Assembly (NCBI GenBank): GCA_037176885.1
Contig: JAWWNJ010000017.1
Coordinates: 124,001-188,000, forward strand
Reading direction: 5' to 3'
Origin: Favolaschia claudopus
Taxonomy: Eukaryota > Basidiomycota > Agaricomycetes > Agaricales > Mycenaceae
DNA: 64,000 nt
Part shown: positions 1 through 11,630 of the stretch, piece after piece
How the letters are laid out: every line of letters begins with the position of its first letter
Position numbering within the stretch: position 1 is the first letter of the stretch
Translations under genes and position numbers: made by a program
The notes under the pieces: generated by a model
What the model saw: the letters and a program-made list of their open reading frames with translations, nothing else
Database searches by the model: none
What the model was told of the DNA's origin: nothing

Positions 1-1088
1 CGAGCTCGAGAATCGTATACAGATCAAAGTATGAGGATAGTTATATACGCAGGGACATTATCGACTCAGAAAAGGATTGCTTGACGCCAACTTGAACGAG
101 AAAGGCGGAGGACGGAATGAATTCCCGTGACCGTCACATGTGACGCCGCGTGTCGCGTCGCTTCTTCGCTCCCCCAACCTCCCCCTCGGCTCGCTGCCCG
201 GATTTCTTAGTTTGTGGTCATCCTCTGTGCATTTAGACAGACTCTCCACCAAATCGCTTTTCTTGACTCTCTTGGGATCGACTTCTTTGGACCAACCACC
301 AAGTACAAACATATTCAAACATATTCATTGAAACCTCAGGTCCATCATGATCTCGCGCCCTGCGCTGCATCGATAGCTATTAGAACGCGAGAGGCCGACC
401 TGTAACTGCTGCAAGCTACAGGCCTGGAGCAATCGTAAAGCAACCACACAGAATTGTTACAAATCTGTCAATTGCCGCTTCCAGTTGGCTTCAAGAAGAT
501 TTTGGGCGAACCTTGTAGGAGTGCGTCCGTTTCTCAGCTCATTTCTTGTCCCTTTTTGACTCCTGCATTTCGGTAGCACTTCCCGATGTGCTCACGCCGC
601 TCGTCAAGAACAGGAAAAGAAAGCGCTTTTACCACGTGACCGCGCCTAAAAATGTGCGCTTTTCAATCTGAGTTCTGTTTTCTCTGTTCGACTCTGAGAT
701 GCATCCAAGTTGTGGTAGCGTCAGAATCAAAGTGCCTCCGAATTTCCGAAGAAACTCATCGCACAGACTCCACGTGCATCTGCGGCGCCGTGACTCTGAG
801 AAGGAATCGCGCGGCTCGCGCTTTTGAAAACACCGAAAATTCTCTACGAAAGGCCGCTGTACAATCTCCGTAATTGCAACAGTTCGAGTCGTAATTCTGC
901 AAGGCGGTCTGCTGTAAGTCAGCTTCATTTTGCCTGAAGCATACTCACGCCTGTCTGTCAACCAGTCCAAGAACAACGGTGTACAGTTGCTCTATCTGGA
1001 GAAAGAGTCAGGCGCATTGACCTTGAAAAACCGAAGGCGAACGAGCCAACAAGGGAACAACTGGTGATACATATGTTAAATATTGCGC
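1..1088. other. Left-edge intergenic region, no gene supported
   Basis: I see only short overlapping open frames on both strands and no recognisable domain, tRNA or repeat. The part next to position 1089 is presumably the 3' flank of the aldehyde dehydrogenase gene on the minus strand. Confidence 0.5.
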
Positions 1089-2689
1089 TCAGGCCTTAAA
1101 CGTAATCGTCTTGGCTCTCAAAAACTCGTCAAAAGCCCACGAGCCATTAAATCTCCCCCATCCGCTGCTCTTCACGCCCCCATGTGGGAGACTGGCTTCG
1201 TCGTGTATGGTCATGCTGTTGATATGGATGTTCCTGGTAATGGTCAATGGTCAATGGCTAGGAGCGAATGTCGATGAAGCGCGAAATTCTCACCCGCACT
1301 CCAGCCTCTTCGCGACCCTCAGCCCTCGGCTCAAATCTTTGGTGAACACCGCACTGTTGAGCCCATATTCACTGTCGTTGGCAATTTCAATCGCTTCATC
1401 CTCGCTTTTCACTGCGATCAAGCTGACGCTCGGCCCAAAGCTCTCTTCGCGATACAGCCTCATTTCCTTCGTCACACCTTCGACCACGATCGGCTTCAAT
1501 CGCGTTTCGCTCGGCTTCCCCGTCTCAGGATGCACCTCCTCTTTCATATACTCGTGTCCGGTCAGTAGCTGAGCTCCCTTACCCAGCGCATCCGCTACCA
1601 ACACTCGATTCTTCTCCACTCCCGCACCCTGTACCAGGACCATCGCTTCCGGCGAGAACCCTGCGACCGCATTCTTGAATTTCGCCCGGAACTCGTCCAC
1701 CACCGCTTCATGCACGAGGATCCTCTCCGTGCTCATGCAGACCTGCCCTGCGTGCAAGAACGCGCCGAGCATACACGCCGTCGCAGCCTTATCCAGGTCG
1801 GCATCCTCTAACACGATCGCGCTCGCCTTGCCGCCGAGTTCCAACAAGCAGGGCTTGAGCGCCTTGCCGCAGAGCGCTGCGATGAGTGCGCCGATCGCGG
1901 TGCTGCCAGTGAAATTGATTTTCTTCACTTCTGGAGCCGAGATGAGCTGGGTGGTGATGGCGGGAGAGGCGGAGCGCGATGTGAAAATCACGTTTAAAGC
2001 GCCGGGAGGGAGACCCGCTTCCGTGAACGCGCGGCCGATGTGGTGGTAGCATAGCGGGCTCAATTCGGAGCCTTTTAGGATGCAGGTGTTGCCGGCGGCC
2101 AATGCACAGAGGACGGCACGAACGCCAAGGATATAGGGCGCGTTCCTGCGCAGGGCGTTAAACACAAACAAAACACCAGCATTGGCCTCAATAAAGCGAC
2201 GGAAAACTCACCACGGCGCGATCCCCAGCACCACCCCGTACGGTTCTTTCAGCACCATCGCGGTCGTATCCTCGTCCGCACACTGCGGTACCCACCCCAC
2301 AACCGCTCCACTTATCCGCCCCGCCGTGTCCCTCATTTGTTCCGCCACCGTGTGTACGTTAAATACTGCGAAACCCTCTTGCGACCCCGTCTCGTCGCAC
2401 ATAGCCTTGATCAGTTCCTGCGCGCGTGCTTCGAGAAGGTTCGCCGCTTCATAATGATGTTGCGCCGATGCGCTGGGGTGGTGCGGGACCAAGCGGAAAA
2501 CGCGACTTGAGCCGCGGCGAGAGCAGCGGAGACATGCGCAGGTGACGCGGAGGTGCAGGTGTGTACGATAGTGTGGGTCGAAGGAGAAACAACGGGGAAG
2601 GTAGACTCTGGATCGGAATTGGAGGGAAGAATTTCCTCGCCGTTGATAAGGAGGGGGATCGTCATGAGTGGGTGGTCAATGAGAGACAA
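1089..2689 (-). CDS. Aldehyde dehydrogenase (salicylaldehyde/vanillin-dehydrogenase-like), apparent 1-nt frameshift
   Basis: NAD(P)+-dependent oxidation of an aldehyde to a carboxylic acid is the expected role of this ALDH-superfamily protein, probably cytosolic; the aromatic-aldehyde subgroup is a guess from overall similarity. Three exons are visible: about 2689-2212, 2145-1294 and 1233-1089, with GT-AG introns at 2146-2211 and 1234-1293. The middle exon carries the family landmarks: INFTGSTAIG (cofactor site), LLELGGKAS with the general-base Glu, and HAGQVCMSTER with the catalytic Cys. EESFGPSVSL follows, and the last exon gives HINSMTIHDE and SSGWGRF. About 485 residues, a normal length. 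Near 2447, exon 1 shifts frame: one frame reads RRNIIMK and the next YEAANLLEARAQELIK. One extra G would restore a usual ALDH sequence. The gene is therefore a recent pseudogene or holds a sequencing error. Start is Met at 2689 or 2665. Confidence 0.85.
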
Positions 2690-5600
2690 GACGGCGCTAC
2701 TTATACAGATGGGACATGCTCTTCAACGATTTAGCCGACACAGCCACCCCACACTCATCCTTTGTACCTGATTCTCTCTAATCATCCTCCGAGTCTTAGT
2801 TCCGCTAAACGGGAGACCCTCCCCCTTCCCCCCGATGCGCAGACATGCTGGTCAGCATACACGCGAATACCTCTGCCAATCTCCGAGAATCATGCTTTTT
2901 CTCTCCAGAAAAGGCAGTCTCCGCGTCCGACCTCGAATTCAGAGGATTGTTCGCCGAGTGCTCATTGACTAAGACGACTGCGGAGCCTCCGAGCGGAGGT
3001 CCCAGTGGGTCCCCGCCGGAGGAGATCACCGCCTCCGATCTCAGATCGGCTTTTGCAAGCCTGAGGAAGGGAATTCACGGACGGATGACTGTACCACAGA
3101 ACGAAACGTATTGCGCATATGCGTTGTCGTTTGTTATCGAACCTGCGTTATTCATCGGCGTTGCTCGAGTAATCGACAACTCGGTGGCGGAACAAAATCT
3201 ATTTTGAAAGGATTTTCATGCGAACCAACGAGAATGACCATGAACCCGTCTTGTATTGGTCGAGGCCGAATCCCTGCACTTGGTGCTGTACACGCATTTC
3301 CTCGGCATGCTTGCGCGCAATGATACTTCGGAGCTCTGTCAGAGCCGATTGAGGAAGCGAGTTGTGATTGAGGAATGGGAGATGGGTCGGGGTTGGGAAT
3401 GAAAACATGTACAGGTGGGCGGGCTTGCTCATTCGGTCCGTGATTCATGCCAGCCTTTTTTCTGCCTTGCTTGCAGAACCCTTGCCATTTTGCATTTTGT
3501 GTTTGATCTCTTCACGACGAATACCCGACGGTCGATGGAGCAGTCGTACAATCTCTCCCCGATACTTGTTCCGCAATGCATAAATCAACAGATTCTTCAT
3601 CGTCGTCGGCCGTACCGCTGTCACGATAGCAATGGGCTCGCCGTTGTAGGCGTCCCTGCACGCGCACTTGCCCCAACCTGCCCGGGCACACCTCGCTTGG
3701 AAGGCCACTCACACTAACGAAGGAAATGCGCAGCAAGCCCAAGTCGTGCATGGTGTATCGGAGCTGCCCAGGCCGCAAGACTCAAGACGGCGCATCTCCG
3801 AGCTCCGCCCGCTCACCATCCCGCACAACCGTACTCATGCTTTGTCCGCCCCATCTCCCTCCCCCGCGGGTGGACGGTCAAGCTATATCCACGAGCACAC
3901 CGGTTTCAAAGTGCCATGAGATGAGCTTTTGGAGTTGGGAGGCGAGAAGCGGTATGAAAGGAGGGGGCGACCCAAGTGTTCTCTGCGAGAATGAAGTTCA
4001 GGACAGCTGAGGAGTGTGCTAGACGAGATGGACGTGGGCGGCGGCAGAGAGGCGGCAGCGGGTAGGCGCAGTACATGCTCACAGGAAGGGAGCAGTCCGC
4101 TTTGGTAAGCCAAGGCGCCATAAAATTCCATGCGTGCGAAGTCGTGGGTGAGCGTGCCCGTTTCGATGTGTTTTAACGTTGCGACTCAGCCGCAGTGAAC
4201 GAATATAAGCTATGGGTTGGGTGTGTGCAGCCGGGGCGGATCGGAGATGTAGATTGGTGAGGGCCGATCCTCGAGGTCGCATAAACCACTTGACTACAAA
4301 GCTGAGATGTCGTTAAAATATAGCAAACGAGACGAGATCTGGGAAACTCAGTGTTCAAAATTCTGGATTACGAAGAGGCTAACAATCCTTACGAATGAAG
4401 ATATCTTGCCTTTCGACGACGGTAGAGCCCTGTTGTTACTGAGAAAGGTGCAGTTCACGCATGAGACGAATTCCGCCTCCTTTGCGATGGTCACCGCTAC
4501 TGTCAAGCATTTGATATCAGAGAAAATTGGACTGAGGGCGAGTCGCATACCTGGCAATATTTCCAGACTGACATCCATTGAGGATATAACGGAAGCTTAG
4601 CACTGAATGCCAGTGTGTCGGAATGGCGACGAAAACTTGAGTCGGTGGGAGTACATAAGTGTTTTTGCTAGAGAGACGACAACTCGATATTCATCGACAG
4701 TTGCGAGCGCGCAGTGCGAGACCCGCGGCTTGGAACGTTTTGTGAGAGTGTGAAGCATGCAGAAAATCGAGGATAGCATCATGGAGGTCGTTGTTCGGGA
4801 TTTGCCGACACCCCTTGTCATCTTCCTCAACATCGACGTCCGCCGCCTGATTGCTTCAAACTGCTCGTCGGCGTCTCCGTCCACGCCCGTCTCCATCTGA
4901 ACAACTTTCACGTCTTACAGAACGTCGCGTTGAGCCTCCCTTGCTCGTTATGCTCACACTCTACGACCCTCAACATTTAAATTTCACGACGCTTGCCCCT
5001 CGAATTCTCATTCAGTTTCATTCCATGTCTTCTTTTCGTTCCTTCATAGTCCAATGCACCTCTGTGCGCACTCCTTCCCATCCTCGAATTCTCGATCCCA
5101 TTGAAGCAAGCTTTCGTCAAATGACTCTTGCCGACAATCTTGCGTCTTCCGTTGTTTCCACGTCTTTCACTAGTCCAAATTCCCTGCGCCGCGCCGCGAA
5201 GTAATCACTATCTGAGCCCCGCCGTTTTCAGGTCATCGCTGTGGCCACTATCGCATCTCCCCCACTCCACATTCTCGCGTTTCCGTTTTCAATTTTTCGC
5301 TCACCAACACTCTCCATGAAACTTGAAACAATCCAAATGTCTTGCCAACGTCGAGACATTGTATCCCTGCTTCCTATGTCCTCCTGCAGCTCTGATTGTC
5401 ACGGTACTCGTCGAAGACTCAATCGGATGACCCACTTATCAACTGCCCCAATTTTACTGTACTTTCTACCTAGGATGCAAGGTGGAAGTTAGATCTAACT
5501 GATGCCCCTTCATGTACTAGTACGGACACTGGCCATTCTATCCCTACTTACCGCCCTTTACGGCCAATGAGTGTTATCTAAGGGTTTTCCGACCATTCCA

Positions 5601-6042
5601 CTCGGGAAAAATCGGGTAAAAAATAAATAAAAAAAGGAGAATTTCCGAAGACTTCCGGCGCTCGTCAGTAAACTTCGATCGATTCAAGTCAAACACCTTT
5701 CCGTTCCTATCAACACCCAGCCAATCATCCTCCATAAATCCCGCCGTGGCCCGCAAACGCGTCGTTTGACGCGTCAAAATTATCCTCAATGTCCATTAGA
5801 CGCGGCCCCGTATTGCTGATATTGTTGTCTTCAGTATCCATGTTGTGTTCTTCCTCTGCGCGCACCGAGGTAGAGATAATGAGCGGAGTTTTGGCACTAA
5901 ATATAAAGGTCTGGCAGTGCCTGCATTTTTTTTTTCTTAGAACGTTGCCTGGGCGCCGCGTCTGTCGGGCGAGGGTGGTCCTTTGAGCCTTTTGGACGAC
6001 TGTGCGGACGAGCTCACATTAGAATTTAATCTACTTTTACTA
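2690..6042. other. Long region without a supported gene
   Basis: Only short, mutually overlapping frames occur here. On the minus strand around 3200-3780 two frames (with the strings LTELRSIIARKHAEEM and TTMKNLLIYALRNKYRGE) look more protein-like than their surroundings. They could be exons of a decayed gene, but I recognise no family. GC-rich palindromes sit near 2992-3050. Another minus frame at 5574-5789 (DDWLGVDRNGKVFDLNRSKF) has no recognised relative. Confidence 0.4.
2990..3055. repeat. Pair of short GC-rich palindromes
   Basis: CCTCCGAGCGGAGG and, about 50 bases on, CCGATCTCAGATCGG are inverted repeats with one- to two-base centres. They may be protein-binding sites or part of an old repeat. 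No gene assignment helps to decide. Confidence 0.35.
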
Positions 6043-6463
6043 AGGTAGGGGACAGATAAATACGGTTGCCCCACGTGATTTCACCTTTTTGAGAAGATGT
6101 AGTCCATTCGACCTGTATTTGAGAGAAAATGAAAAATCCAGCGCAGCAGCTTTGTGTAAATACATCCTGAGGACTCACCGATCAAATCATGGTAACGCAC
6201 AGTGAGAATTGGAGGACTAGTTCCCAGATTGATGGGAGACTGCACAAATCCCATCAAATTCTTCGTTTTGCATCAATCGGGAACTAGTCCCTCAGTTCTG
6301 CAGCTTTTTCCAACTTTCAGGTGCATGCTTGTAGGAATTGTGAGTCCTCACAAAACTGTTGAGCCAGATTTTTTATTTTCTCTCAAATACAGGTCGAAAC
6401 GGACTAAATCTTCTCAAAAAGGTGAAATCACGTGGGGCAACCGTATTTGTCTGTCCCCTACCT
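6043..6463. mobile_element. MITE with ~100-bp terminal inverted repeats and TA target duplication
   Basis: The left end (AGGTAGGGGACAGATAAATA onwards) is matched in inverted orientation by the right end for about 100 bases with only a handful of mismatches. A second inverted pair lies inside, around GGACTAGTTCCC (about 6212) and GGGAACTAGTCC (about 6283), so the 421-bp element is close to one long hairpin. It is flanked by TA at 6041-6042 and 6464-6465. TA duplications and no coding capacity fit a Tc1/mariner-type non-autonomous element. Confidence 0.85.
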
Positions 6464-6470
6464 TACTATA

Positions 6471-6999
6471 CCGTACAATTACGTTCAATTCGACAGGGGG
6501 TGTGACGCGTGACCCCGTGGTATGACGTTCCGAATGTCACATAAATCACGTGATTCCCGACTGGATCAAATCGGGTCTTTCGCCCCGATGAACATGTTCC
6601 ACTGCGAAACTGATGTTTTCCAGTGAGGGGAGACCTCTTGGACACCCCTACCTTGAGATCCTACAGTATGAAGCTTATCCAAGGACTTTCAAAAGTTTTT
6701 TTTTGCGCCTCAAAAGTTTTTTTTTGTGCTTTGATTTATGCGACATTCGGAACCTCATACCGTGGAACCGATTCGACAGCTCGACAAACAGAAATTTTTG
6801 CGTGACCAGGCGCAAATTCGGAAGAAAAAAATTTCAAAAACCCAAAATCTTCTCTTTTTGGCACGATTTGGACGCTTTTTTTTTCTCAGCGTGACACTCA
6901 AGACGTTCGACAACGACCGTGGTGACGCGGGACCAAAACACAAAGTTTGGATCGACACGGGGGTGCGTGACACGATCCAAATTGAACATAATTATACGG
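6471..6999. mobile_element. Second MITE-like element, TA-flanked, ~23-bp TIRs
   Basis: The ends CCGTACAATTACGTTCAATT and its inverted counterpart (AATTGAACATAATTATACGG) match except at two positions. TA at 6469-6470 and 7000-7001 is consistent with TA-targeted insertion. The 529-bp interior is non-coding. It includes a tandem duplication near 6687-6735 of a unit containing CAAAAG plus a T tract. It begins five bases after the TA of the preceding MITE, so the two elements are practically adjacent. Confidence 0.7.
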
Positions 7000-7001
7000 T
7001 A

Positions 7002-7986
7002 TTAAAAGTAGTTGCAGCAACTTCAAGCTGTTTTTGACTCATTGTGTTAGGCTGAAAGATTTATATGAAGGCCTTGCAATGCAACAGCGTTGATTGCCTG
7101 GTGAACTCAAGCAAACCGCGAAAGGGGGACGGAGAGATTTAAGTTAAGTAGTCTGTTAGTGACCGTGGGGGTGTGACAGTTGCTTGACCTATGTCGGCAT
7201 GTGCGGAGTTTGAATTCTTTCTCACGGATTCTGGTGCTTCGTTCTCCCTCATCCCATAGAGCTTTTGCAAGGTTTTGGAGATAGAATATGCTATATCTTA
7301 TGCTTCCAACGTTCTGTGTCCTCGGAATGTTGATTTGTCTCCTTGAAACAGCCGAAATGGACACTCGTTGATTTGGCAGGCTTATAACCAAGTCAGCATT
7401 GGAGGAATATTCTTACGGGCAACAACTTACCAATGAGTTTGGCCCTTATATCTAAGACATTTGTATAAGAATTTCAGCTGAAATCACGCTCAGCGGTGTA
7501 GAACAAAAGTCAAGGAATTTTAGAATTACGGCATAGCCCGGGCAACAAGCCGGGCATCAAGGTCTTCAACAGACTACAACAACCGCAGGTACGAGGACTC
7601 ATTGTTGTAGCGTCTGTCTACGAGAGACTAGATTTAAGTGGCAGCAGGTCACATCAGGCAGCTGACCGTGACAAGTTAACTGACATGTCACGCAGGTTAT
7701 ATAGGGCAGCAACAGTTTTTGCAATGGTAAAGACATTTGTGGAGGTTCTGAATGTGCAGAAACATGTATTTGCCTTCCAAGTAACTGCCCAGTTAGTCTA
7801 AAGAATTTACAGGGCTCAGGAGAGCCAATTGGCATTTAACCTCACAGCCACTTGGCAGTTAACTACCCAGCAGATCAATCGGTTAACCTATTGTATTTTT
7901 GGCACCACAGCTTTGACGTGTGAACACGAGGTGGCTACAACTCTCACCTCGACCACGAGGACACAAATCTGCAATTCAGGCTGAGG
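7002..7986. other. AT-richer upstream region of the NLR-like gene
   Basis: No coding sequence is supported. Two hairpins are visible. One is GCCCG...CGGGC at 7536-7555. The other is ACAGACTACAACAA at 7569-7582, pairing with TTGTTGTAGCGTCTGT at 7602-7617 apart from one extra dinucleotide. Base composition is lower in GC than the housekeeping genes of the window and similar to the NLR gene that follows. Confidence 0.45.
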
Positions 7987-10900
7987 ATGGACTCAACCTC
8001 TCAAACAACTCAGAACACTATAGCAATCTCTGGTATGGATCCTTATGTTGTGATCTTTCCCTACCTGAGCGTGAGACACACACTATAGGCGGTACTGGAG
8101 GTGCAGGTGGGGTGGGGACAAATCAAGGTGGATTCGGTGGTTTGGGACAAGGTCCCCAAGTTACTTTTACATCTACATCCAACAACATAAACTTTCATGG
8201 TGGTATGTTGTCTCATTTGGCTAGAGAGACAGAGCTCATGATACCTGCAATAGCCCTTCCAGTTGATTTCAAGGAGTCAGTGAAGACCAAGAACAAGAAA
8301 CCTTGTCCTCTTCCAGTAGCCTCTTATACTGGCAGACATGATATCCTCGAAAAGATGCATCAATTTTTTGGTCAAAATCAAGGATCAAGACATATCTTTG
8401 TCTTGTATGGCCTTGGTGGCTCAGGAAAAAGCCAGCTGGCTTTGAAATTTGTGCAGGAGGCAGAAACCCACAAGCGGTGGGTTGACCGTTCGAAACTGCA
8501 CAAATAATTACTCACTGTGCTGTTTATAGCTTTTCTGAAATCTTCTTTGTTGATGCTACAAGTGAACAAACAGCAGAAGCGGACCTAAAGCCAATTGCAC
8601 CTATTGGCTCTGAAGATACTGCACAGGAAGGTTTGAGGTGGCTTGCAAGCCAGCAAACTGAATGGCTCCTTCTATTTGATAATGCTGATGACACCCGATT
8701 GGACATTGGAAAATTCTTCCCTCCTTGCTCATTTGGCAATATCTTGATCTCAACTCGGAATCCTGAAGTCTGTCAGCATGCAGAACTCTGTCCAAATGGA
8801 CAAGTTTTCAGAGTTTCAGACCTGGATGTTGAGGACGCAAAGAACTTGCTATTGAAGCTGGTTGGTACCAAAGCACAGGCTCCTAACAAAGAAGAGCTAG
8901 CTACAGCCATTGTAAAGGTCAGCAGGTTTATTGACAAATGAGTTCATGTAAGTTGATACAAGCCAGGAACTTCACTGCTTTGCTCTTGCTGTTGCTCAAG
9001 CTGGAGGATACATTTATACACGTGGCAAAATGAACAAATATCTGGCACTTTATAAATCTTCTCGAGATAGGCTTTTCACACAAAGTGGGATCCAAGCTCA
9101 AAGCCAATATGCTTTAGCAGTTTATGCAACCTGGGATCTGAGCTACAAGAAGCTTAGTTCCTCTGCACAAACACTTTTACAGATCTGCTCACAATTGCAT
9201 CACCAGAACATAAGGGAAGAAATTTTTGAGAGGGCTATGTCATCCAATAAAAAGCTTCAAGACTCAGATTTGCAGGAAGTAGTCACAGAACTCCTCACTC
9301 AAATTGGAGGAAGAAACAAAGACTGGGATTCCTTGATATTCAGCGAAGTGACCAGAGAGCTGCAGTCATATTCATTGATTGAGCAGAATCAGTTGGATGA
9401 TTCATATAGTGTCCATCCCTTGGTTCAGCATTGGAGTGCCATGTCAATACCAAGAACAAATATGAAACAGTGTGTTCTTGCTATACTTGGTTTATCTGTG
9501 CAATGGAACTTTGGAATGGAGGACTATAGATATCGATACCAGATTTTGAATCACATTATGCAAGATGTGGAGCTCCTCCATCATATAGACAAGGCTGCTG
9601 CATATGGCATAGCATTAGTACTATATGACAGAGGCTATTTTCATCATGCAGAACAACTTGTTTTAACAGCTGTTGAAACCAGCAAACAGCTGCTCGGAGA
9701 GGAGCATCCTGACACTCTGTTAAGCATGGCCCACCTTGCAAATATTTACCATGTCCAGGACAAATTGAATGAGGCAGAAGAGCTTGCTGTCACAGTTTTG
9801 GAAGCAAGAAAGCGGGTGCTGGGTGATGAGCATCCTGACACTCTATTCATTATGGCCAACCTTGCAACTACTTATGGGAAACAGGGCAAATTGAGCGAGG
9901 CAGAAGAGCTTGCTGTCGGAGTTTTGGCAGCAAGAAAGCGGGTGCTGGGTGATGAGCATCCTCACACTCTATTCAGCATGGAAAACCTTGCGGCTACTTA
10001 CCATGCCCAGGGCAAATTGAACGAGGCAGAAGAGCTTGCTGTCGCAGTTTCCGGAGCAAGGAAGCGGGTGCTGGGCAAGGAGCATCCTGACACTCTGATC
10101 AGCATGGCCAACCTTGCAAATACTTACCATGTCCAGGGCAAATTGAACGAGGCAGAAAAGCTTGCTGTCCCAGTTTTGGAAGCAAGGAAGCAGGTGCTGG
10201 GTGAGGAGCATCCTGACACACTGAGCAGCATGGCCAACCTTGCAAATACTTACTGGAAACAGGGAAAATTGAATAAGGCAGAAGAGCTCAAGGTTGCAGT
10301 TTTGGAAGCAAGAAAGCGGATGTTGGGCGACGAGCATCCTGACACTCTATTCAGCATGGCCAACCTTGCAAATACTTACTGGGAACAGGGAAAATTGAAT
10401 GAGGCAGAAGAGCTTGCTGTCACAGTTTTAGAAGTGAGAAAGCGGATGTTGGGCAATGAGCATCCTGACACCCTGTTCAGCATGGCCAACTTTGCAACTA
10501 CTTCCTGGAAACAGGGCATGTTGAATGAGGCAGAAGAGCTTGCTGTCACAGTTTTGGCAGCAAGAAACCGGGTGCTGGGTGATGAGCATCCTCACACTCT
10601 ATTCATCATGGCCAACCTTGCAAATACTTACTGGAAACAGGGAAAATTGAGCGAGGCAGAAGAGCTTGCTGTCGGAGTTTTGCAAGCAAGAAAGCAGGTG
10701 CTGGGTGAGGAGCATCCTGACACACTGAGCAGCATGGCCAACCTTGCAAATACTTACTGGAAACAGGGAAAATTGAATGAGGCAGAAGAGCTTGCTGTCA
10801 CAGTTTTAGAAGCGAGAAAGCGGATGTTGGGCAATGAGCATCCTGACACCCTGTTCAGCATGGCCAACCTTGCAACTACTTACTGGAAACAGGGCAAATT

Positions 10901-11630
10901 GAGTGAGGCAGAAGAGCTTGAGGTTGCAGTTTTGGAAGCAAGAAAGCGGGTGCTGGGTGATGAGCATCCTGACACTCTATTCAGCATGGAAAACCTTGCA
11001 TCTACTTACGGGAAACAGGGTAAATTGAGTGAGGCAAAAGAGCTTGCTGTCACAGTTTTGGAAGCAAGAAAGCGGGTGCTAGGTGATGAGCATCCTGACA
11101 CCTTGACCAGCATGGCCAACCTGGCTTGTACTTACCATGTCCAGGGCAAGTTGAACGAGGCAGAAGAGCTTGGTGTCGCAGTTTCGGAAGCAAGAAAGCG
11201 GGTGCTGGGTGATGAGCATCCTGACACCCTGTTCAGCATGGCCAACCTTGCATCTACTTACCATGTCCAGGGTAAATTGAACGAGGCAGAAGAGCTTGCT
11301 GTCACAGTTTTGGAAGCAAGAAAGCGGGTGCTAGGTGATGAGCATCCTGACACCCTGTTCAGCATGGCCAACCTTGCATCTACTTACTATGCCCAGGGCA
11401 AATTGAACGAGGCAGAAGAGCTTGGGGTCGCAGTTTTGGAAGCAAGAAAGCGGGTGTTGGGCAACGAGCATTTTGACACCCTGTTCAGCATGGCCAACCT
11501 TGCAACTACTTACCGGAAACAGGACAAATTGAACAAGGCAGAAGAGCTTGAGGTTGCAGTTCTTGAAATGAGAACAAGGCTGCTAGGCCAGGAACATCCC
11601 CGAACTTTGCACAGCATGTCAAACCTGTGA
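7987..11630 (+). CDS. NLR-like STAND protein: Gly-rich N-terminus, NB-ARC, ~15 TPRs; C-terminus cut by LTR insertion
   Basis: This is a STAND-type signalling ATPase, a group fungi use in non-self recognition and heterokaryon incompatibility; that role is inferred. I chose the ATG at 7987 because the ORF upstream opens on GTG. A GT-AG intron (8033-8088) then joins MDSTSQTTQNTIAIS to the glycine-rich segment GGTGGAGGVGTNQGG. Other introns are 8477-8529 and 8918-8966; the total is about 1161 residues. The P-loop GLGGSGKSQL (8409-8438), Walker-B-like WLLLFDNADD and the helical motif FALAVAQAGGYI mark an NB-ARC module. No N-terminal effector domain is recognisable. A winged-helix-like region follows, then kinesin-light-chain-type TPRs of 42 residues with the core EHPDTLFSMANLA. 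The open frame ends at TGA 11628-11630, which is the first triplet of the inserted LTR. Across the insertion the frame continues at 16012 for about 15 more residues. Confidence 0.85.
9697..11627 (+). repeat. Tandem array of 126-bp TPR-coding units (15 full, 1 partial)
   Basis: Fifteen complete 42-codon units and a partial sixteenth run in frame without spacers. Units are nearly identical at DNA level over the scaffold positions. They differ at a limited set of codons: after DTL (F/S/I/L/T), in MxN (A/E), in AxTY (N/T/S/A/C) and in the pair before QGKL (WK, HV, HA, GK, WE, YA, RK). This suggests recent expansion or concerted evolution with diversification at surface positions. Confidence 0.9.

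Noticed and set aside
3200..3780. C2-domain-like or other conserved protein on the minus strand
   Set aside because: Two frames look somewhat protein-like, but I could not join them or match any family motif, so no function is assigned.
7920..7986. Start of the NLR-like protein at 7920
   Set aside because: The codon is GTG. The ATG at 7987 with the intron 8033-8088 gives a normal start and joins cleanly to the glycine-rich segment.
9697..11627. Regular repeats resembling a satellite or CRISPR-like array
   Set aside because: The period is 126 bp without spacers and the whole array is an open TPR-coding frame in a eukaryotic gene.
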